Assembly: GCA_037975125.1 (NCBI GenBank)
Contig: CM075860.1
Span: forward strand, 42,569,282-42,633,281
Source of the DNA: Latrodectus hesperus
Lineage: Eukaryota; Arthropoda; Arachnida; Araneae; Theridiidae
Length of the DNA stretch: 64,000 bases
Direction: 5' to 3'
The position numbers and the translations under genes were made by a program. The stretch's first letter is position 1, and every line of letters begins with the position of its first letter. The notes under the pieces were generated by a model that was not told the DNA's origin, made no database searches, and saw only the letters and a program-made list of their open reading frames with translations. Positions 63,599-64,000 of this stretch are shown here, piece after piece.

Positions 63599-64000
63599 AT
63601 TAAAAATGGAAAATTCGGGACCTGACGGCACCACCCACCACCGAGTCCAACAAGGGGATGCAGACCAGCTGCACCAGTGCTAGCCAGGTCCTATACGCTC
63701 ATAGTACATCCCTGAAGTGTCCTCCACCCTTAACGAGTCACCCAGTAGATGTACCGATCGCTTGATCCATAAAGCCGATTGATGTGCTGGTCTCTGGGGC
63801 CTCAATTACCAGGACCCTCCTTTCCAGGGACACGGGTCTCCACGCACGGCAAACACGTGGGTGATTTAGTCCTCAAGAGTAGCTAATAGCAACAGAGCGG
63901 CGAAAGCTACTCAAGGGGAGCCCTCAACCTCTTACGAGGCAACCACACTGAAGGAGAAGAGGAAGAAAAAGCAGAAGCATAGAGAAGAGAAGAAGAGAAA
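63599..64000 (-). promoter_or_regulatory. X12 5' UTR (partial)
   Basis: The leader with the roughly 55-bp internal loss. The tract at 63955-64000 is purine-rich on the plus strand and so is the sense-strand pyrimidine tract. The terminal hairpins lie outside the window. Confidence 0.75.

Larger units (their letters stand above)
58543..64000 (-). mobile_element. X12: family X LINE, minus strand, 5' end outside the window
   Basis: X12 has its CCAA tail at 58543, stem-loop, ORF2, ORF1 and most of the leader. The window ends inside the pyrimidine tract, so only about the first 100 bp are not visible. The leader has lost about 55 bp near 63789, between GAGACCA and GCACATC on the sense strand. The subfamily is that of X7. 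Confidence 0.93.

Overview
This 64 kb window is eukaryotic and, as far as I can read it, consists entirely of non-LTR retrotransposons (LINEs) inserted into one another. I found no host gene, tRNA, rRNA or CRISPR array. Two families are present. Family X is about 5.6 kb long, has ORF1 (gag-like, three zinc knuckles) and ORF2 (AP endonuclease, reverse transcriptase, RNase H, C-terminal Cys/His motif), and ends in a conserved stem-loop followed by a (CCAA)n tail. Family Y is AT-rich, has the same domain order in ORF2, a diverged zinc-knuckle ORF1, a long structured 3' UTR with a GC-rich block, and no simple-repeat tail. All Y pieces lie on the minus strand. The domain order with RNase H places both in the I/R1/LOA-like group of LINEs. 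An arthropod host is likely, and a spider genome would fit the protein flavour and repeat density, but that is inference from general knowledge.

Layout, with Xn and Yn as my labels. X1 (1-4124) ends inside X2. X2 (4125-5399 plus 11016-13397) is split by the full-length X3 (5400-11015). Next is Y1 (13398-19436, minus), then Y2 (19437-34663, minus), which is split by the full-length minus-strand X4 (20475-26078) and by the nearly full-length X5 (28479-33724). X6 follows (34664-34729 plus 37923-43442) and carries a 5'-truncated X7 (34730-37909) inside its 5' UTR. X8 (43443-48788) comes next, then a small Y3 fragment (48789-49026). Y4 is a 3' UTR only (49027-49119 plus 54741-56104) and is split by the full-length intact X9 (49120-54728). 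The window closes with minus-strand X10 (56105-58428), a scrap X11 (58439-58541), and X12 (58543 to the window end).

Five insertions (X3, X4, X5, X7, X9) have 12-13 bp target-site duplications that I located base by base. X9 has a complete 5' end, 3' end, both ORFs and a perfect duplication, so it is the best candidate for a recently active master copy. X5 also has both ORFs open but lacks the first part of the 5' UTR. The other copies carry one to a few frameshifts or stops.

The most interesting signals are structural. Family Y has 3' UTR hairpins whose stems covary between copies. Family X has a fixed set of terminal hairpins at both ends, an ORF2 that starts without AUG in the -1 frame over the ORF1 stop, and a 5' UTR that looks like a short intron. 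The X copies are also mosaics of four 3' subfamilies, with conversion-like patches.
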